Assembly: GCA_037783415.1 (NCBI GenBank)
Contig: JAZGTN010000069.1
Span: 3,224,001 to 3,288,000 of the forward strand
DNA: 64,000 nucleotides
From: Leptasterias polaris
Taxonomy: Eukaryota > Echinodermata > Asteroidea > Forcipulatida > Asteriidae
Direction: 5' to 3'
Under the pieces are notes generated by a model, which saw only the letters and a list, made by a program, of their open reading frames with translations, ran no database searches and was not told where the DNA came from. Shown here one piece after another: positions 54,301-56,582 of this stretch (its first letter is position 1; each line of letters begins with the position of its first letter). The translations under genes and the position numbers were made by a program.

Positions 54301-54998
54301 CTTCATCCCTGTCAGGTACACAAAGAAACAATTCAGATACTATTTGTTACCCTAGAACTCTCTCAGAGACATTATCCTGTGGATTTACTCAGTTACTGTG
54401 TATTTCAAATCAGCATCTTTGTCCATGTATGTTACTTTTTCTTGTTTGATCGTTTATTTTTGTCTTTTGGGGTGTTACTCATTTTTACTTATTAAAGGGT
54501 ATATATGTATGTGGAGTTTTTGTGAAGGTTGTACATCTAGTTAGAAATCTAAAGATCTATGTAGGGATGGGGGTTAGATGCAGAGAGGGTGTGATTCTCC
54601 TGTGTGTGAAACCTATATTATGAGGTTATGTAAACAGAACAAAATGAGAGTCCAGGATTGAAATCAAATTAGGAGATGTGTATTAATACATGTGGGACAC
54701 TCATGAGAATGTCTGTGTCAGTATAGGAAGCTGTTAGCAGCCTAACCCTTTCCTGTCATAATAGTACAGAAACTCTTCTCTATAAATAATGTATACACTT
54801 TGTTTGTTTGATATCCACAGTATAAAGTCCAAACAAGGACCAATGACCAATGCCACCACCACCGAACCAGAGTCAGTAAAAGCTGAAGCTGAAAACCCAA
54901 CTGAAAATAAAGAGGAATCACCCAGCCCCAGCTCGGGTAACGCATCACCAATCCCTGAGCAGGACAGTACCACTGAGAAGATGGAGGTGCTGAGGTAA
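9301..54998 (+). CDS. CLUH: Clustered mitochondria protein homolog (CLUH), 27 exons, 5' partial
   Basis: Cytosolic RNA-binding protein known to bind mRNAs of nuclear-encoded mitochondrial proteins and to keep mitochondria distributed. Spliced exons: 9301-9385, 17131-17256, 19626-19729, 20770-20813, 22024-22208, 22785-22887, 35733-35945, 36814-36909, 37828-37906, 38070-38175, 38643-39094, 39397-39524, 40485-40562, 41187-41257, 41774-41846, 42153-42314, 42840-42912, 43790-43880, 45218-45456, 46403-46542, 47077-47157, 50703-50828, 51305-51426, 52011-52104, 52809-52892, 54191-54315, 54821-54998. Phases join in frame to 1151 residues and a TAA stop. Order of parts: Clu domain (about residues 70-380 of the visible chain), an acidic linker of about 140 residues, the CLU-central/eIF3-p135-like region (about 530-755), TPR repeats (about 835-1050) and a short acidic tail. 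The N-terminal domain is absent from the window. Vertebrate CLUH is about 1300 residues, so roughly 230 are missing. Identity is firm from long near-identical segments such as [20 protein letters not shown]. Confidence 0.96.
9418..10490 (+). mobile_element. LINE A: 5'-truncated CR1/L2-like retrotransposon, 3' half
   Basis: Encodes the C-terminal part of a non-LTR reverse-transcriptase ORF. The first piece (9430-9640) contains [20 protein letters not shown]. After a frameshift near 9640 the second (9647-10108) contains [36 protein letters not shown] and [20 protein letters not shown], ending in a [13 protein letters not shown] terminus. These are hallmark C-terminal motifs of CR1/L2-group LINEs. 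The 3' UTR ends GGCGCAATATAAATTTTAAA followed by (TTA)n at 10468-10490, a typical 3' tail. The reverse-transcriptase core is missing, so the copy is dead. Its 5' end is about 30 bp inside the intron after the CLUH exon at 9385. Confidence 0.85.
10491..10776 (+). repeat. Second copy of an internal LINE A segment
   Basis: 286 bp nearly identical to 9707-9993. The differences I see are one substitution and one 1-bp deletion, at ATTCGTCAATTAC versus ATTCATCATTAC. It starts immediately after the (TTA)n tail of LINE A, stops abruptly at GATAGGGCTTT, and is followed directly by LINE B. Confidence 0.9.
10802..16236 (+). pseudogene. LINE B endonuclease-reverse transcriptase ORF, broken by deletion/frameshift
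   Basis: The first frame, 10802-15436, reads 1544 codons. Endonuclease motifs are intact: [13 protein letters not shown] (about residues 64-76), [13 protein letters not shown] (catalytic Asp about residue 200) and [10 protein letters not shown] (about 263). The 12-residue repeat occupies about 454-1293. The reverse transcriptase follows with [39 protein letters not shown] and the catalytic block [13 protein letters not shown] (Asp about 1474). The GxPQGS block expected next is missing: the reading runs from LPLDA straight into the segment before YADD. There the frame shifts, so YADD (15415-15426) and everything downstream to 16236 is read only in another frame. The protein cannot be a complete reverse transcriptase as it stands. 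Confidence 0.88.
12161..14680 (+). repeat. 36-bp coding minisatellite, exactly 70 units, inside LINE B ORF
   Basis: 2520 bp equals 70 x 36. Each unit encodes [12 protein letters not shown]. The only internal difference I see is ATT to ATC, synonymous Ile, in unit 51 (near 13965). The last unit ends TCT instead of TCA, also synonymous. Flanking residues VHFS before and AQNRNS after show that the unit comes from the element's own linker between endonuclease and reverse transcriptase. Four of the six frames stay open through the array, producing long shadow frames on both strands. Confidence 0.97.
16599..17130. other. CLUH: Rest of CLUH intron 1
   Basis: Contains at about 16690-16830 a diverged relative of the dispersed repeat at 5890-6060. 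Otherwise nothing recognisable up to the acceptor TTCTGTTTGTAG. Confidence 0.6.
17131..17256 (+). CDS. CLUH: CLUH exon 2
   Basis: Acceptor CTGTTTGTAG, donor GTAATG. It encodes (Q)[17 protein letters not shown], then [18 protein letters not shown] and AQLLKKR, the conserved segment leading into the Clu domain. It ends two bases into an Arg codon. Confidence 0.95.
17257..17964. other. CLUH: CLUH intron 2, 5' part
   Basis: About 17665-17865 resembles 43990-44190 (words AGAAATATTTGTGTCTGAAAT and GAAAATAGCATTT), so it is a dispersed repeat of unknown type. No coding signal. Confidence 0.5.
17965..18402 (-). mobile_element. tRNA-derived SINE, minus strand
   Basis: Read on the minus strand, the head has an A box (GTGGCCGAGCGGATAAGAG) and a B box (GGGTTCGAGTCCC, plus-strand 18324-18337). 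The layout is like tRNA-Leu, with CAA in the anticodon position. A long body follows, ending GCGCTATATAAGAAGCC and (ATT)n at 17965-17987. The body includes AAGAACCCAGTGCACTTATC. The 104-codon frame across it (18045-18359) is a by-product of the SINE. Confidence 0.88.
18403..19625. other. CLUH: CLUH intron 2, 3' part
   Basis: No element or gene recognised in about 1.2 kb. It ends at the acceptor TGATATTCAG. Confidence 0.55.
19626..19729 (+). CDS. CLUH: CLUH exon 3
   Basis: Acceptor TTGATATTCAG, donor GTAAGC. It encodes [20 protein letters not shown] through DSIRAED. This is the start of the Clu domain and very close to the vertebrate protein. Confidence 0.96.
19766..20150. mobile_element. MITE with inverted termini and TTAA flanks
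   Basis: The left end AAAGGCAGGGTACTTCTGG and the inverse of the right end AAAGGCAGGGTGTACTTTGG form terminal inverted repeats. Both are preceded by TTAA (19766-19769 and 20147-20150). The interior has no transposase and one chance open frame (20000-20278). It resembles an abundant echinoderm repeat from memory. A partial relative (TTCTCAGATTCAAATTTTGG) lies at about 20330-20530, and an orphan left end at 1711. Confidence 0.88.
20151..20769. other. CLUH: CLUH intron 3, partial MITE relative
   Basis: About 20330-20460 repeats words of the preceding MITE interior (CTTCTCAGATTCAAATTTTG and the CTCTTTGGAGTGAAATG region) without its termini. The rest is unremarkable. Confidence 0.5.
20770..20813 (+). 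CDS. CLUH: CLUH exon 4
   Basis: 44 bp. Acceptor TTTCTCCCTTCAG, donor GTAGAT. It encodes [15 protein letters not shown], identical in sense to the vertebrate protein, and ends on a codon boundary. Confidence 0.96.
20814..22023. other. CLUH: CLUH intron 4 with a dispersed repeat
   Basis: At 20874-20910 a short hairpin (CCAGGCATTTATTTACTATT with CATAAATACCTGG) leads into a segment with TATCCATTCTGATTGGTCGA. That segment has an inverted relative at about 36128-36205, so it is a dispersed repeat (about 20890-20965). The rest shows no coding sequence. Confidence 0.55.
22024..22208 (+). CDS. CLUH: CLUH exon 5
   Basis: Acceptor ATAATGCAG, donor GTGAGT. It encodes [20 protein letters not shown] through [16 protein letters not shown], the most conserved part of the Clu domain. 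Confidence 0.97.
22209..22784. other. CLUH: CLUH intron 5
   Basis: A partly self-complementary stretch at 22225-22330 (GCCGGCTACGGCTACTGC and CATAGCCGTAGCTGTAGC) looks like a small foldback. A diverged relative may lie at 36990-37095. No coding signal. Confidence 0.45.
22785..22887 (+). CDS. CLUH: CLUH exon 6
   Basis: Acceptor CTCCTTGTAG, donor GTAAGT. It encodes [20 protein letters not shown] then [14 protein letters not shown], inside the Clu domain. The following intron is 12.8 kb and holds the satellite array. Confidence 0.96.
23105..23235. repeat. Diverged relative of the GGCCTGGAATT short MITE family
   Basis: Carries TGCCTTGGTGCCCTTTCAAA and a GAGGTGCCCTCTAC segment matching the interior of the repeats at 8498, 43565 and 46689. 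The terminal repeats are eroded. It ends directly against the left edge of the 79-bp satellite. Confidence 0.55.
23251..30066. repeat. 79-bp satellite array, 86 full units plus a partial
   Basis: The first unit starts GAACCAAGTATCAGGCTGG at 23251 and the 87th at 30045. The difference, 6794, is exactly 86 x 79, so the array has no net length change. Variation is confined to a few positions: CCAACCTTCTAG, CCGATCCTCTAG or CCAACCTTTTAG; TCAGG or TCGGG; AACCTGTG or AACATGTG. Every unit read contains CAATAAACACACCAC, that is AATAAA on the CLUH sense strand. A block of about ten units (23393 onward) recurs 15 units (1185 bp) later. The array is intronic, between CLUH exons 6 and 7. Confidence 0.97.
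30651..31690 (-). pseudogene. LINE C reverse transcriptase and C-terminal region
   Basis: Minus-strand frames carry [12 protein letters not shown] (about 31660), then after a short frame break [34 protein letters not shown] (catalytic Asp present), [15 protein letters not shown] and [10 protein letters not shown]. The last is where the YxDD box should be: its second Asp is Gly (plus-strand about 31061-31075). The C-terminal piece 30651-30944 has [18 protein letters not shown] and [19 protein letters not shown], a usual LINE C-terminal motif. Confidence 0.85.
31741..33160. mobile_element. Probable nested insertion of about 1.4 kb inside LINE C
   Basis: The LINE C reading stops before the KASGPDN block at about 31730 and resumes on the other side at about 33170 with the upstream linker. 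The sequence between has no reverse-transcriptase similarity. GGCTAGG occurs at both edges (31733-31739 and 33157-33163) and could be a short target-site duplication. No terminal inverted repeats or open frame were recognised, so its class is unknown. Confidence 0.5.
33169..33740 (-). pseudogene. LINE C linker between endonuclease and reverse transcriptase
   Basis: Two minus-strand frames joined by a frameshift near 33420. The first contains [40 protein letters not shown] and [12 protein letters not shown]. The second contains [17 protein letters not shown] and [18 protein letters not shown]. The W-(I/M)T and FADHF-like segments at this position are usual for CR1/Jockey-type LINE ORF2 proteins. 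Confidence 0.75.
33742..34072. repeat. Possible small insertion in LINE C
   Basis: About 330 bp separate the end of the endonuclease (SDH region) from the linker frame without LINE-like coding. It may be a small SINE or MITE. I could not define termini or a target-site duplication. Confidence 0.3.
34073..35089 (-). pseudogene. LINE C N-terminal region and endonuclease
   Basis: The probable start Met is at 35089 ([15 protein letters not shown]). The reading includes [27 protein letters not shown] (catalytic Glu) and [20 protein letters not shown]. After a frameshift near 34480, [16 protein letters not shown] is followed by a stop (about 34340-34380). A third frame has [18 protein letters not shown] with the SDH motif. 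All endonuclease motifs are recognisable but spread over broken frames. An open frame extending upstream to 35428 runs into satellite sequence and is not part of the protein. Confidence 0.82.
35381..35428. repeat. Displaced end of the 79-bp satellite
   Basis: 48 bp from CGATCCTCTAGCTTTC through AACAAACATCTGACAA match the satellite unit, then diverge into unique intron. This is the right half of the unit interrupted by LINE C. About 9-10 bases expected between the left part (ending GGCTGGAGT at 30066) and this part are absent. Confidence 0.9.
35429..35732. other. CLUH: CLUH intron 6, 3' end
   Basis: Unique-looking AT-rich sequence up to the acceptor CATCTTTGACAG. Nothing else seen. Confidence 0.6.
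35733..35945 (+). CDS. CLUH: CLUH exon 7
   Basis: Acceptor TTTGACAG, donor GTGAGC. It encodes [20 protein letters not shown], then [18 protein letters not shown] and [20 protein letters not shown], the core of the Clu domain. Confidence 0.97.
35946..36813. other. CLUH: CLUH intron 7
   Basis: About 36128-36205 is an inverted relative of the dispersed repeat at 20890-20965 (CCAATCAGAATGGATAACTG). No coding sequence. Confidence 0.55.
36814..36909 (+). CDS. CLUH: CLUH exon 8
   Basis: Acceptor TGTTCATAG, donor GTAAGA. It encodes [20 protein letters not shown] then [12 protein letters not shown], codon to codon. Confidence 0.94.
37545..37795 (+). repeat. Composite repeat with degraded tRNA-like segment (copy 1)
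   Basis: Shares GGTGGAACAAAGAACAATTG, TCTTGTCAATATCTTTGTTC and ACGATACAACCTGGGAAGTG with the copy at 61081-61460, same order and strand, and in inverse with 52390-52640. It lies within CLUH intron 8. The minus-strand sequence at about 37600-37650 is a decayed version of the tRNA-like head seen at 61365. Confidence 0.7.
37828..37906 (+). CDS. CLUH: CLUH exon 9
   Basis: Acceptor TATTGACAG, donor GTAAGT. It encodes [18 protein letters not shown] then PPDINFLP, a Clu-domain signature. Confidence 0.96.
38070..38175 (+). CDS. CLUH: CLUH exon 10
   Basis: Acceptor GTGTGGATTACAG, donor GTAAGT. It encodes [20 protein letters not shown] then [15 protein letters not shown]. It is the end of the Clu domain. 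Confidence 0.96.
38643..39094 (+). CDS. CLUH: CLUH exon 11 with long acidic linker
   Basis: Acceptor TATTTCCCAAG, donor GTATGT (inside a reading frame that stays open to 39351). It starts [18 protein letters not shown], which is conserved. About 130 residues rich in Asn, Asp, Glu, Lys, Ser and Thr follow, then [20 protein letters not shown]. This linker is much longer than in vertebrate CLUH and explains most of the extra length. Confidence 0.93.
39397..39524 (+). CDS. CLUH: CLUH exon 12
   Basis: Acceptor TGTCTCCTTAG, donor GTAAGT. It encodes [20 protein letters not shown] then [20 protein letters not shown], the start of the eIF3-p135-like central region. Confidence 0.95.
39718..39763 (+). 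repeat. Fragment of the tRNA-like composite repeat
   Basis: TCAATTTTTCTTTGTTCAAC here matches the 3' side of the repeats at 52620 and 61440. Only this end is present. Confidence 0.6.
39764..40484. other. CLUH: CLUH intron 12, remainder
   Basis: AT-rich intron without recognised elements. Acceptor TTGGTTTTTTAG. Confidence 0.55.
40485..40562 (+). CDS. CLUH: CLUH exon 13
   Basis: Acceptor GGTTTTTTAG, donor GTAAGT. It encodes [18 protein letters not shown] then LVGQIPTF, codon to codon. Confidence 0.94.
40563..41186. other. CLUH: CLUH intron 13
   Basis: No element recognised. A 113-codon open frame at 40810-41151 has no familiar domain and no splice logic. A TACATGTA run lies at 41057-41070. 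Confidence 0.5.
41187..41257 (+). CDS. CLUH: CLUH exon 14
   Basis: Acceptor TTTTGTTCAG, donor GTAAGA. It encodes [20 protein letters not shown] then LHQR, ending two bases into Arg. Confidence 0.94.
41774..41846 (+). CDS. CLUH: CLUH exon 15
   Basis: Acceptor ATCTACACAG, donor GTAAGT. It encodes [20 protein letters not shown] then SYLY, matching the GIN-RY-G segment of CLUH. Confidence 0.95.
42153..42314 (+). CDS. CLUH: CLUH exon 16
   Basis: Acceptor TCTCATTCAG, donor GTGAGC. It encodes [20 protein letters not shown], then [20 protein letters not shown], ending ADDE. Confidence 0.96.
42315..42839. other. CLUH: CLUH intron 16
   Basis: Nothing recognisable. Acceptor TTTTGTGAACTAG, with a weak polypyrimidine tract. 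Confidence 0.55.
42840..42912 (+). CDS. CLUH: CLUH exon 17 (basic linker)
   Basis: Acceptor GTGAACTAG, donor GTCAGT. It encodes [18 protein letters not shown] then ITALGQ. The Lys/Arg-rich run matches the basic stretch found at this place in vertebrate CLUH. Confidence 0.93.
43118..43460. repeat. 12-bp minisatellite (ACATTCACACTG)n
   Basis: About 25 or more units of CACTGACATTCA with occasional variants (ACTAACATTCC, ACTGTCATTC, CAAACACTGAC). The left margin contains inverted pieces (CACTGAATGTCAGTGTGA), giving a small hairpin near 43140-43180. It lies in CLUH intron 17. Confidence 0.95.
43565..43715. repeat. Relative of the short GGCCTGGAATT MITE family
   Basis: CTTGGTGCCCCTTCAAAAGT and CCCATAAATGTTTAGATTTT match the repeats at 8498 and 46689. 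The termini are diverged. Confidence 0.7.
43790..43880 (+). CDS. CLUH: CLUH exon 18
   Basis: Acceptor TCTTGATAACAG, donor GTAAGT. It encodes [20 protein letters not shown] then KEYFHFTLE, ending two bases into Cys. Confidence 0.95.
43985..44200. repeat. Dispersed repeat shared with intron 2
   Basis: AGAAGTATTTGTGTCTGAAA and GAAAATAGCATTTGAAGACC resemble about 17690-17770, with similar spacing. The element type is unknown. Confidence 0.5.
44321..44631 (+). mobile_element. tRNA-Leu-like SINE with oligo(T) tail
   Basis: The head has an A box (TGGCCGAGTGGTTAAGAG, from 44329) and a B box (GGGTTCGAGTCCC, 44386-44398). CAA is at the anticodon position and the acceptor-stem arms are almost complementary. 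The body ends AAAGCGCTATATAAGCACCA, a LINE-like 3' end, then a run of about 20 T. This is a SINE rather than a working tRNA gene, because the tail follows directly. Confidence 0.88.
44632..44795 (-). mobile_element. SINE body fragment, minus strand
   Basis: TATGCAGCCAATCCAGAAAC, CTTCTCTTTCAGAAGAAG and GTGCGTTACACAATACATTG match the body of the SINE at 17965-18402 in the same minus orientation. It lacks the tRNA head. It abuts the oligo(T) tail of the preceding SINE. Confidence 0.75.
44985..45170. repeat. Diverged hairpin-type repeat next to exon 19
   Basis: TTGACCCATTTCACGATGTT on the left and TGTTGTGCAAGCGATCAATA on the right are loosely inverse, with a partly paired middle. The layout resembles the hairpin at 5764-5907. 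It ends about 50 bp before the exon 19 acceptor. Confidence 0.4.
45218..45456 (+). CDS. CLUH: CLUH exon 19
   Basis: Acceptor TAATTCTCACAG, donor GTGAGT. It encodes [20 protein letters not shown], then [20 protein letters not shown] and SGQAKIQQ. It joins the central region to the TPR part. Confidence 0.97.
45827..46283. repeat. 68-bp tandem array derived from a foldback terminus
   Basis: About 6.7 units containing CATGTACATGGTGTTACTGC, AACCTTACTAGATTGTATCT and CATGCAAAGTTTCAAATCCT. Apart from an 18-bp piece, the unit aligns with the terminal repeat of the element at about 59345-59525. It lies in CLUH intron 19. Confidence 0.93.
46403..46542 (+). CDS. CLUH: CLUH exon 20 (TPR)
   Basis: Acceptor TTTTTTCTGCAG, donor GTAAGA. 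It encodes [20 protein letters not shown] then [20 protein letters not shown], the first visible TPR helices. Confidence 0.96.
46689..46836. mobile_element. Short MITE-like repeat, GCAGGCCTGGAT termini
   Basis: Bounded by GCAGGCCTGGAT and its inverse (GGAATTCCAGGCCTGC). The interior TTGGTGCCCCTTCAAAAGTT and AAGTGCCCTTTGCAAAATGA is nearly the same as at 8498-8665. It lies in CLUH intron 20. Confidence 0.82.
47077..47157 (+). CDS. CLUH: CLUH exon 21 (TPR)
   Basis: Acceptor GTTTTTGCTGTAG, donor GTACGT. It encodes [20 protein letters not shown] then PNTISEY. Confidence 0.96.
47190..47315. repeat. Hairpin repeat (copy 1)
   Basis: TTATCACGGGTGCGCTCATG and the inverse of CATGAGCGGGCGTGTGATAA form long arms, together with TTCTGCGTCTCAT and ATGAGACGCAGA. 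It begins 30 bp downstream of the exon 21 donor. A partial second copy (GTATTCCATGAGCATGCATG and the following 200 bp) lies at about 47567-47800, and both are followed by AATTTATCTTCA and TTGACACAC. Confidence 0.8.
47841..50479. mobile_element. Non-autonomous DNA transposon, TAGTCCGGCAGCC termini, TTA duplication
   Basis: The left end TAGTCCGGCAGCCAAAGG starts at 47844. The inverse of the right end, TAGTCCGGCAGCCAAAAGG, ends at 50476. Both are flanked by TTA (47841-47843 and 50477-50479). A 3-bp T(A/T)A duplication is characteristic of PIF/Harbinger elements. No transposase was recognised. Open frames at 48461-48811 (plus) and 49380-49625 (minus) have no clear family. A homopolymer of about 20 C, interrupted once, lies at 48992-49019. 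The element fills most of CLUH intron 21. Confidence 0.75.
50703..50828 (+). CDS. CLUH: CLUH exon 22 (TPR)
   Basis: Acceptor CTTTGTATTACAG, donor GTAAGT. It encodes [20 protein letters not shown] then [15 protein letters not shown]. Confidence 0.97.
50829..51304. other. CLUH: CLUH intron 22
   Basis: Contains a T-rich then G-rich homopolymer stretch at about 51110-51147. Otherwise nothing recognisable. Confidence 0.55.
51305..51426 (+). CDS. CLUH: CLUH exon 23 (TPR)
   Basis: Acceptor TTCTTCTACAG, donor GTAAGA. It encodes [20 protein letters not shown] then [11 protein letters not shown]. Confidence 0.96.
51427..52010. other. CLUH: CLUH intron 23
   Basis: No element or coding signal recognised. 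Acceptor TTGACTCCACAG. Confidence 0.55.
52011..52104 (+). CDS. CLUH: CLUH exon 24 (TPR)
   Basis: Acceptor GACTCCACAG, donor GTACAT. It encodes [20 protein letters not shown] then [11 protein letters not shown]. Confidence 0.96.
52310..52740 (-). repeat. Composite repeat with tRNA-like segment (copy 2, inverted)
   Basis: CCCAGTCAGTTTCCCTTGTG occurs twice, at about 52322 and 52662, flanking the unit. Between them lie the inverse of the 37.6-kb and 61.2-kb copies (CTTCCCAGGTTGTATCATAA; ACTGGCACCCTGAACAAAG) and a tRNA-like segment. That segment has ATGGCTCAGTTGGTAGAGCG and GTTCAAATTTCGC at about 52556-52620, with a plausible D arm and a weaker anticodon arm. It is a SINE-like component, not a convincing tRNA gene. 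It lies in CLUH intron 24. Confidence 0.7.
52809..52892 (+). CDS. CLUH: CLUH exon 25 (TPR end)
   Basis: Acceptor TTTTTCCTGCAG, donor GTCAGT. It encodes [18 protein letters not shown] then [10 protein letters not shown]. Confidence 0.96.
52970..53328 (+). mobile_element. 3' end fragment of a LINE
   Basis: The sequence ends with a small hairpin (CAGCCAGTAGGCTG), then TTTTTTTAATAAACCATAAT and (AAT)n to 53328. This is a typical 3' UTR end of CR1/Jockey-type LINEs and resembles the minus-strand 3' end of LINE C at 30067. The 5' limit is uncertain and no coding part remains. Confidence 0.6.
53329..54190. other. CLUH: CLUH intron 25, remainder
   Basis: No gene or clear element. Two short open frames (53535-53741 and 53836-54048) have no recognisable domain. 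Confidence 0.5.
54191..54315 (+). CDS. CLUH: CLUH exon 26
   Basis: Acceptor TTCTCTACACAG, donor GTACAC. It encodes [20 protein letters not shown] then [15 protein letters not shown], matching the conserved segment after the TPRs. Confidence 0.96.
54316..54820. other. CLUH: CLUH intron 26
   Basis: Nothing recognisable. Acceptor GATATCCACAG. Confidence 0.55.
54821..54998 (+). CDS. CLUH: CLUH last exon
   Basis: Acceptor ATATCCACAG. It encodes [20 protein letters not shown], then an acidic, Pro/Ser-rich tail ending MEVLR and TAA at 54996-54998. The last codons (CTGAG then GTAACC) could also act as a splice donor, so a longer isoform cannot be excluded. The length and composition fit the variable tail of CLUH. 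Confidence 0.88.
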
Positions 54999-56355
54999 CC
55001 TTGAAAGTACACAAAAAGATCTTGGATAGAGAGAGTGATTGAAATGGTTTTGCTGGTTGTTACACTATGGAAGATATTATGATGTATTTGCGATTCATTC
55101 TGAATGGCCAATCACAGTGCCTACAACATATCACATAACCTGTCTTTCTTGGGTTAAACTTGAGCATTTACACATGTGTTGGCTGTGCAAAAGAATGCGC
55201 AAAGACATTCTTGCTTCAGTGATAATGACAAGCAGTTTGTTTCTTTTGATGTGAGAAAAATGGGAGAATACGAAAGAAATATTATCTCGATTCGATATTC
55301 TGATAATGTGTTTTCATGCAGGATTAAATATTGCATACAAGTAAAAGGTACGGGAAAAAACCTGTTGTTGGTTGAGCTAGAGATTGTGTATGTGTTTAGT
55401 TGGAGAGAGATTGAAGTAAGTGTAACGCTTTGCAGTTGATGAAATGTATCCCTTTTGTCTTTTCTCTTGAAGAATTTACACAGCTCTTTGTAACCACTTG
55501 TAGAGACTTTCATACAACGCATTGTAGTATGTTAATGTTGACAATAAAAGGGTGTAGCAATTACTTACCATGTGAGTGACGTCAGACCAAACTGATTAAT
55601 TTGCCTTTTGGGGGAAAATTTCAGTAACTTTTAACCATTTTGTTTGTTCCAAGAGAGATGATGTTTGAAGTGCGGATAATTCTATGGAGAAAAAAATTAA
55701 TAAAAAAAGTAAAAGTTTTAAAAAAGTAAAAAAAAAAATATATATTGAGATTTTATAACTTGAATTTTTATGAAAAATCAATGCAGTTTATTTGTGACAG
55801 TTTGGTAAAAAAAAAAAAAAATAAGCAGTCGGGTTAGTGGTTATAACAAAACAGATTACAAAAAATCAAATCGGTTTGACATTTTAAAAACTTGGATATC
55901 AAAACAACATATTGCCTCAAAGTGTCATTCAGAAAATGAGCAGTGTTTTGGTTTGTACTACTTGGAATGATGTTTATTTGGAATCCATGTACCTATCTTG
56001 GGTCAGAAGAGAATATTGCCATTGGTGCCAATTGGTGCATGTACCAAATCTAAATCCAACTTCACCCTGCCTTGTTGGGTGGGTGTTAACTTCTTAAGAT
56101 GTTAAGGTTTGTTTGACACATCTTCCCCTAAAAATATTTCTTTCATTTTTTTTTATAAATGACATGTACAAACATGTACATTTGCAAGTCCTTTATAATG
56201 TTCACATTGCCAGTGGAAAGAAAAAATTTGAAATTAATGAAAAAAACTTAAGCAAGCAGGGACAGTGTATGTCATGATTTTTACAAAAAGGGGATTATGA
56301 AATGAAGCAGATAAATCTTATACATTAATTTGTTAAAAAGAATAGTAGCCATGGC
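54999..56355 (+). other. CLUH: CLUH 3' UTR and downstream sequence
   Basis: Non-coding after the stop. Open frames at 55039-55522 on both strands look like chance. Two A-rich homopolymer tracts lie near 55728-55740 and 55807-55821. Confidence 0.6.
55543..55548 (+). terminator. CLUH: Candidate poly(A) signal AATAAA for CLUH
   Basis: First canonical AATAAA I noted after the stop, about 545 bp downstream, followed by a GTGTAG-type stretch. Other AATAAA words (for example near 57911 and 59200) would give longer 3' UTRs. Confidence 0.45.
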
Positions 56356-56582
56356 CAGTATCCTAAATCAGTAGCCGCAGCCAGTAGTTACAACTACATC
56401 ACCAAGATCTGACCAGTATCCTGAGTCAGTAGCCGCAGTCAGTAGTTACAACTACATCACCAAGATCTGACCAGTATCCTGAGTCAGTAGCCGCAGTCAG
56501 TAGTCACAACTACATCACCAAGATCTGACCAGTATCCTGAGTCAGTAGCTGCAGCCAGTAGTCATAACAACTTCACCAAGTT
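56356..56582. repeat. 58-bp tandem repeat, about 4 units
   Basis: Units contain CCAGTATCCTGAGTCAGTAG, CCGCAGTCAGTAGT and CATCACCAAGATCTGA. The first and last units are the most diverged. It lies in the CLUH 3' region. Confidence 0.93.
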